A stretch of DNA of 19,190 nt from CAZGTQ01 sp964528575 (GTDB taxonomy: Bacteria; Planctomycetota; UBA1135; GCA-002686595): assembly GCA_964528575.1 (NCBI GenBank), contig CAZGTQ010000194.1:1-19190 (forward strand), read 5' to 3'. Both the position numbers and the translations under genes were made by a program. This document shows, one piece after another, positions 13,763 to 19,190 of the stretch; within the stretch, counting starts at the first letter, position 1; every line of letters begins with the position of its first letter. The notes under the pieces are model-generated. The model had not been told where the DNA came from. It saw only the letters and a program-made list of their open reading frames with translations, and searched no databases.

Positions 13763-14776
13763 TCAGCTCGGGTCCCGGGTCATCTCGGGGAGGCCTTGCA
13801 CGATGTGCTCGTTCACGCTCGCGTCCAGCGCGCGGCAGGCGAGCGCGATCGCGTTGGAGACCGCCGCCTCGTCGGACCTACCGTGCCCGATCACGACGAC
13901 CCCGTCCACCCCGAGCAGCAGCGCCCCTCCGTATTCCGCGTAGTCGATGTTCTTGCGCACCTTGCCGAGGGCGTCGACGCCCCATGCCGCGTCGTGGGCG
14001 ACGAGCTCCTTCATCACGAGTTGCAGCAGGAAGCCGGCGAAGTCCTCGAGCAGCTTCAGGATCACGTTCCCCGTGAATCCGTCGGTGACGACGACCTCGA
14101 CCGAGTCCTTGAAGATGTCGCCGCCCTCGATGTTGCCGACGAACGCGAGCTGGCTCGCCGTCATCAGACCGTGCGCCTCCTTCAACAGGTCGGTGCCCTT
14201 GCCCGCCTCGCTGCCGATGTTGAGCAGCCCGACCCGCGGCTCCTTCTTGCCGAGGCAGTCGCGCACGTAGGTCGAGCCCATCACCGCGTACTGGAGCAGG
14301 TGGGCCGGCTTGGGAGCGATGTTGGCGCCCATGTCGAGGATCGTCACCGGGTTGCCCGTCAGGTCGAGCGTGACCGCGATCCCCGGACGGCGCACGCCCT
14401 CGAGCGTGCCGAGCCCGACCGTCGACGCGGCGACGACCGCTCCGGTGTTGCCCATGCTGACGACGGCGCCCGCGTCGTTGCGCTTGACCGCTTCGACGCA
14501 AGCGCTGATCGACGAGTCGGGCTTGGTGCGCAGCGCGACCGCCGCCGCTTCGCCCATGCCGACGACCTGCGAGGCGTGCCGGATCGCGAAGCCGGGGTTG
14601 CCGCCGTGCGCATCCAGGAACGAGCCGATCCGCTCCTGGTCACCGACCAGGAGCAGACGCTCGGGGGCGATGCGCAGCCCGCCGAGCGGCGAGCAAGCGC
14701 GCATCGCGCCACGCAGGATCGCCCCGGGCGCCTCGTCGCCGCCCATGACGTCCAGTGCGATCCGCGAACCGGGCAT
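13763..14776 (-). CDS. plsX: Phosphate acyltransferase
   Basis: This 337-residue enzyme converts acyl-ACP to acyl-phosphate for PlsY, the first step of phosphatidic acid synthesis. Family signatures are IALDVMGGDEAPGAI (6-20), SMGNTGAVVAAS (near 107-118), GIAVTLDL, LDMGANIAPKPAHLLQYA, GLLNIGSEAGKGTDL, TDGFTGNVILK and the final YGGALLLGVDGVVVIGHG. It is full length, soluble and peripheral to the membrane. It starts 18 bases after the rpmF stop, the conserved rpmF-plsX-fabH order seen in many bacteria. Confidence 0.97.
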   Translation of the reverse strand: MPGSRIALDVMGGDEAPGAILRGAMRACSPLGGLRIAPERLLLVGDQERIGSFLDAHGGNPGFAIRHASQVVGMGEAAAVALRTKPDSSISACVEAVKRNDAGAVVSMGNTGAVVAASTVGLGTLEGVRRPGIAVTLDLTGNPVTILDMGANIAPKPAHLLQYAVMGSTYVRDCLGKKEPRVGLLNIGSEAGKGTDLLKEAHGLMTASQLAFVGNIEGGDIFKDSVEVVVTDGFTGNVILKLLEDFAGFLLQLVMKELVAHDAAWGVDALGKVRKNIDYAEYGGALLLGVDGVVVIGHGRSDEAAVSNAIALACRALDASVNEHIVQGLPEMTRDPS

Positions 14777-14794
14777 GGCCCAGCGACCGCCGTT

Positions 14795-15001
14795 CTAGAA
14801 CTCGTCCTTCTCCAAGACCTCGCGACCGCGCTTGTCGCTGCCCTTCGAGAAGCCGTAGTACCCGCAGTTGTCGCACACGGTGTGCGGTTTCGCCGCGGCG
14901 CCGCAACGCGGGCAAGCGTTGAGCTGGGGCGCCTGGAGCTTGATGTGCGTCCGGCGGATGCGCGTGCGGTGGTTGGAGTTGCGGCGCTTGGGGTGCGGCA
15001 T
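14795..15001 (-). CDS. rpmF: 50S ribosomal protein L32
   Basis: This 68-residue basic ribosomal protein begins MPHPKRRNSNHRTRIRRTH, a variant of the usual MAVPKRRTS start. It has a zinc ribbon, CPRC (40-43) and CDNC (53-56), followed by GYYGFSKG, so it is the cysteine-containing, zinc-binding form. The start at 15001 is fixed by this conserved N-terminus; the open frame runs 29 codons further upstream, through the leader. It is the first gene after the promoter at 15100-15128. The DUF177 (YceD) gene often found before it is not here. Confidence 0.97.
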   Translation of the reverse strand: MPHPKRRNSNHRTRIRRTHIKLQAPQLNACPRCGAAAKPHTVCDNCGYYGFSKGSDKRGREVLEKDEF

Positions 15002-15099
15002 GGCGGAGGCCTGGGAACGGAGGTCGTCCGCGGCGGACGACGCGTCGCGGAGGAGCGCCGCGCGACCTTCAAAAGGCGGCGGCGCCAAATCGAGGCGAG

Positions 15100-15128
15100 A
15101 TGCTAGCCCCGCCCCGAACGGGTGTCAA
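15100..15128 (-). promoter_or_regulatory. Promoter of the rpmF-plsX-fab operon
   Basis: On the minus strand, TTGACA (15123-15128, perfect -35) is followed by a 17-nt spacer and TAGCAT (15100-15105, 4 of 6 matches to the -10 consensus). It lies between the alaS stop and the rpmF start, giving a leader of about 90 nt. It is the best promoter match I found in the window. Confidence 0.75.
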
Positions 15129-15149
15129 ACGGCGCGGTGGGGACGCGTT

Positions 15150-17807
15150 TCACGCGCGCAGCGCGCCCGCGACGCGGTCGCTCAGCTCCTCGACCGCCCG
15201 CCCGACGGCGCTCGGGTCGAGCCCCTGACCCTGCGCCGCGGTCGGCTTGCCGCCGCCCCCGCCGCCCAGGATCGAGCCGATCTCCTTGGCGAGGTCGCCG
15301 GCCTTGAGCCCGCGCTCGAGCGCGCCGCCCTCGCACAGCACGAGGAACGGCACGCGCTCGCCCTCGCGGCCGAACACGACGAGCGCGAGGTCGGGTCCGA
15401 GCGCCTTGGCGCGCCCACCCAGCTCGCGCAGCGCGGCGACGTCGAGCTCGGGCAGGTCGACCACCGCGGTGCGCACGCCGCCCGCGTCGACGAGCTTCGA
15501 GCGCACCGTCTCGAGCGCGCTCGAGACGTCGGCCTGCGAGCTCGCCTGCTGCTTCTTGCGCGCGTCCTTGACCTGCTTCTGGAGCTGCTCCACGCGCGCG
15601 GGCACGTCGTCCGCGCCCGTTTTGAGCGCGCGCGCGACCTGGTCGACGAGGCGCCGCTGGCGCTGCATCCAGCGCACGGCCTCCGGCCCGGTCAGCGCCT
15701 CGATGCGACGCACCCCCGCCGCGATCGCGCTCTCGGAGACGATGACGAACGGCCCGATGTCCCCCGCCGCGCGCACGTGCGTGCCGCCGCACAGCTCGGT
15801 CGACCAGCCGCCGACGTCGACGACCCGCACGCGCTGGTCGTACTTCTCGCCGAACAGCGCGACGACGCCGCGCGCCTTCGCCTCGTCGAGATCCTCGAGC
15901 GTCGTCGCGACCGGCGCGTTCGTGACGATGTTCTCGTTGACGATCTCCTCGATCCGCTCGACCTGCTCGGGCGTGATCGCCGTCGGGTGCGAGAGGTCGA
16001 AGCGCAGCCGGTCGGGGCCGACGTAGCTGCCCTGCTGGTTGACGTGGTCGCCCAGCACGATCCGCAGCGCCTTGTGCAGAAGGTGCGTCGCCGTGTGGTT
16101 CTTGCGCGTGCGCTCGCGCGCCGCGGCGTCGACGCGCGCGACGACCTGCGCGCCGCGCGCCGTCTCGCCCTCGGATTCCCCGAGCAGCACGGCGACCGCG
16201 CCCACCTTCCGCGCGTCGCGCACGCGGAAGCGGAACGTGCCGTCGAGCGCCTCGACGACGCCGCAGTCGCCGACTTGGCCGCCGGCCTCGGGATAGAACG
16301 GCGAGGTCGCGAGCACGAGCCGCTCGCCCGCTCCGGCGTCGCGGAACAGCCCCTCGACGGTCGTCTCGGTCGCGACGCACGCGGGAGCCTCGTCGTGGTA
16401 CGTCGCGCGCGTCGCCGGCAGGCCCTCGAGCTCCTCGGCGGACAGGAGCTGCTTGAAGCGCCCCTCGGAGCGGCTCTTCGCCTGGTGCTCGCTCTCGGCC
16501 TTCGTCCAGCCTTCCTGGTCGACCTCGAGGCCGCGCTCGCGCGCCATCAGCTCGACGAGGTCCTTGGGGAACCCGTACGTCGCGTACAGGTCGAACACTT
16601 CCGCGCCCGGCAGCACGCGGCCCTTCACGCGGCCCGCGAGGTCCTCGAAGCGCGCGAGGCCGCGTCCGAGCGTGCGCCCGAACGACTCCTCTTCCTGCTT
16701 CAGGATGAGCGCGACGTGGTCCCGGCGCGCGGGGATCTCGGGGAACACGCCCTCGAAGATCGATCCGACGACCGGCGCGAGCCGGTGGAGGAACGGCTCC
16801 TCGACGCCGAGCGCCTGGCGGCCGTAGCGCGCGGCGCGGCGGATCAGGCGCCGCAGGACGTAGCCGCGCCCCGTGTTGCTCGGGAGCGCGCCGTCGGCGA
16901 CCGCGGAGCTGACCGCACGCACGTGATCGGCGATCACGCGGCACGCGACGTCCTGCTGCGAGGTCGTGCCGCCGTGGCGGTGGCCCGTGACCTCGGCGAT
17001 CGTGTCGAACAGCGGCGCGAACAGGTCGGTGTCGTAGTTCGAGTGCTTCTTCTGGAGGATCGACGTGATGCGCTCGAAGCCCATCCCGGTGTCGACGTGC
17101 TTCGCCGGCAGCGGGCGCAGCGAGCCGTCGTCGAGCCGGTTGAACTCCATGAACACGAGGTTCCAGATCTCGATGAACCGCTCGTTGCCGGCGTTGACGC
17201 CGTTCGCCCGGTCCGCGCCGTCGGCGCGGTTGGCGTCCGCCGGACCGCGGTCGAAGTGGATCTCGCTGCACGGCCCGCAGGGGCCGGTGTCGCCCATCTC
17301 CCAGAAGTTGTCGCCCTTGCCGAAGCGCAGGATCCGGTCGTGCGGGATGTCGGTCTGCTCGCGCCAGATCCGCTCCGCGTCGACGTCGATCGGCAGCCCG
17401 TCGGCCTCGTCGCCGCCGAACACCGTCACCCACAGGCGGTCCTTGGGCAGCTTCCACACCTCGGTGAGCAGCTCCCACGCCCACGGGATCGCCTCCGCCT
17501 TGAAGTAGTCGCCGAACGACCAGTTCCCGAGCATCTCGAAGAACGTGTGGTGGTACGTGTCCACCCCCACCTCCTCGAGATCGTTGTGCTTGCCCGAGAC
17601 GCGGATGCACTTCTGCGTGTCGACCGCGCGCGTGTAGTCGCGCTTGGCCGTCCCGAGGAAGACGTCCTTGAACTGGTTCATCCCCGCGTTCGTGAACAGC
17701 AGGGTCGGGTCGTCCTGCGGGCACACGGGCGCGGAGGTCACCTCGCGGTGGCCGCGCTCGACGAAGAAGTCGAGGAACTGGCGCCGGATGTCGGCGGCGT
17801 TGGTCAT
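15150..17807 (-). CDS. alaS: Alanyl-tRNA synthetase
   Basis: The 885-residue protein charges tRNA-Ala. The class II catalytic domain covers about 1-240, with GKHNDLEEVG (72-81), FFEMLGNWSFGDYF (89-102) and GDTGPCGPCSEIH (172-184). A tRNA-recognition region follows. The editing domain has both metal motifs, HTATH (571-575) and CGGTH (673-677), so proofreading of Ser/Gly mischarging should be intact. The C-Ala/DHHA1 tail has GGGGGGKPTAAQGQG (848-862). A short Ala/Asn/Asp-rich loop at 188-208 is lineage-variable. It starts 63 bases after recA, a pairing also seen (with recX between) in Escherichia coli. No clear Shine-Dalgarno site is visible. Confidence 0.98.
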   Translation of the reverse strand: MTNAADIRRQFLDFFVERGHREVTSAPVCPQDDPTLLFTNAGMNQFKDVFLGTAKRDYTRAVDTQKCIRVSGKHNDLEEVGVDTYHHTFFEMLGNWSFGDYFKAEAIPWAWELLTEVWKLPKDRLWVTVFGGDEADGLPIDVDAERIWREQTDIPHDRILRFGKGDNFWEMGDTGPCGPCSEIHFDRGPADANRADGADRANGVNAGNERFIEIWNLVFMEFNRLDDGSLRPLPAKHVDTGMGFERITSILQKKHSNYDTDLFAPLFDTIAEVTGHRHGGTTSQQDVACRVIADHVRAVSSAVADGALPSNTGRGYVLRRLIRRAARYGRQALGVEEPFLHRLAPVVGSIFEGVFPEIPARRDHVALILKQEEESFGRTLGRGLARFEDLAGRVKGRVLPGAEVFDLYATYGFPKDLVELMARERGLEVDQEGWTKAESEHQAKSRSEGRFKQLLSAEELEGLPATRATYHDEAPACVATETTVEGLFRDAGAGERLVLATSPFYPEAGGQVGDCGVVEALDGTFRFRVRDARKVGAVAVLLGESEGETARGAQVVARVDAAARERTRKNHTATHLLHKALRIVLGDHVNQQGSYVGPDRLRFDLSHPTAITPEQVERIEEIVNENIVTNAPVATTLEDLDEAKARGVVALFGEKYDQRVRVVDVGGWSTELCGGTHVRAAGDIGPFVIVSESAIAAGVRRIEALTGPEAVRWMQRQRRLVDQVARALKTGADDVPARVEQLQKQVKDARKKQQASSQADVSSALETVRSKLVDAGGVRTAVVDLPELDVAALRELGGRAKALGPDLALVVFGREGERVPFLVLCEGGALERGLKAGDLAKEIGSILGGGGGGKPTAAQGQGLDPSAVGRAVEELSDRVAGALRA

Positions 17808-17870
17808 GGGTCGAGAGACGACGGGACGTCGATCGTCGAGGTGGACAGTGAGGCGCTCGGAGAGCGTTCG

Positions 17871-19028
<1,158 letters not shown>

Positions 19029-19122
19029 GGATCGACTCTGAATAGGACGGAGGACGGGCGGATGGACGGGTCGCTCGGAAGTCGCCTCGCCGCGCTCGCG
19101 CGCTCCCCCAAGGCGTGGACAG

Positions 19123-19151
19123 ATCCTAGCGGTCGCGCAGGGGCGGCTGAA
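19123..19151 (-). promoter_or_regulatory. Weak candidate recA promoter
   Basis: On the minus strand, TTCAGC (19146-19151), a 17-nt spacer and TAGGAT (19123-19128) resemble -35 and -10 boxes. This would give a leader of about 90 nt before recA. The -35 match is poor, so this is tentative. Confidence 0.3.
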
Positions 19152-19190
19152 GGGACGACCGCGCCCGCGTCGAACGGTTGCACTTCTTCT

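Noticed and set aside
14792..14801. Palindrome GTTCTAGAAC at the rpmF stop
   Set aside because: It overlaps the stop codon, is only 10 bp, and has no second copy, so an operator role is not supported.
19029..19190. SOS/LexA box upstream of recA
   Set aside because: Only a half-site-like CGAAC/GTTCG is seen near 19170, with no matching second half. LexA motifs differ between phyla, so absence is not conclusive.

Overview
This is a very GC-rich bacterial window. It is dominated by one long run of minus-strand housekeeping genes, with one plus-strand accessory gene near the left end. I favour the Planctomycetota or a close relative. The reasons are the high GC, few clear Shine-Dalgarno sites, a eukaryote-type UDP-sugar pyrophosphorylase, a FabD nucleophile elbow reading GLSLGEY, and two large secreted proteins of a style common in that phylum. 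This placement is an inference and no rRNA is present to confirm it.

Right end, read in the direction of transcription (right to left): recA and alaS form an information-processing pair. A well-formed promoter (TTGACA, 17-nt spacer, TAGCAT) then opens the classic ribosome/lipid cluster rpmF-plsX-fabH-fabD-fabG-acpP-fabF. It links ribosomal protein L32 to phospholipid precursor synthesis and to initiation and elongation of type II fatty-acid synthesis. The DUF177/YceD gene that often precedes rpmF is absent.

Middle: a compact minus-strand group follows. It holds an unrecognised 117-residue helical protein, a zinc-type medium-chain dehydrogenase, a UAP1-like UDP-sugar pyrophosphorylase overlapping it by ATGA, and D-alanine-D-alanine ligase four bases further on. 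The last two point to cell-wall precursor supply. A tRNA-Leu(CAA) with encoded CCA comes next. After it are an unknown 195-residue protein and a short NifU-C-domain (Nfu-type) iron-sulfur protein, overlapping by GTGA.

Left end: a convincing cobalamin riboswitch lies on the plus strand. Its core GGGAA...GGTGCGAATCC segment and its B12 box are both present. It precedes a secreted, probably beta-propeller protein rather than any recognised cobalamin gene. By analogy with the B12-capturing surface propeller BtuG of Bacteroides, this protein may be a new extracellular cobalamin-binding protein, and it is the most interesting feature of the window. Divergent from it is a lipoprotein-like fusion of a UshA-type metallophosphatase domain, a four-heme cytochrome and TPR repeats. 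The phosphatase metal site looks degenerate.

Small tandem repeats of 13, 14, 15 and 21 bp occur in or beside several genes. Two of the intergenic arrays share the core CCAGACGTGC.
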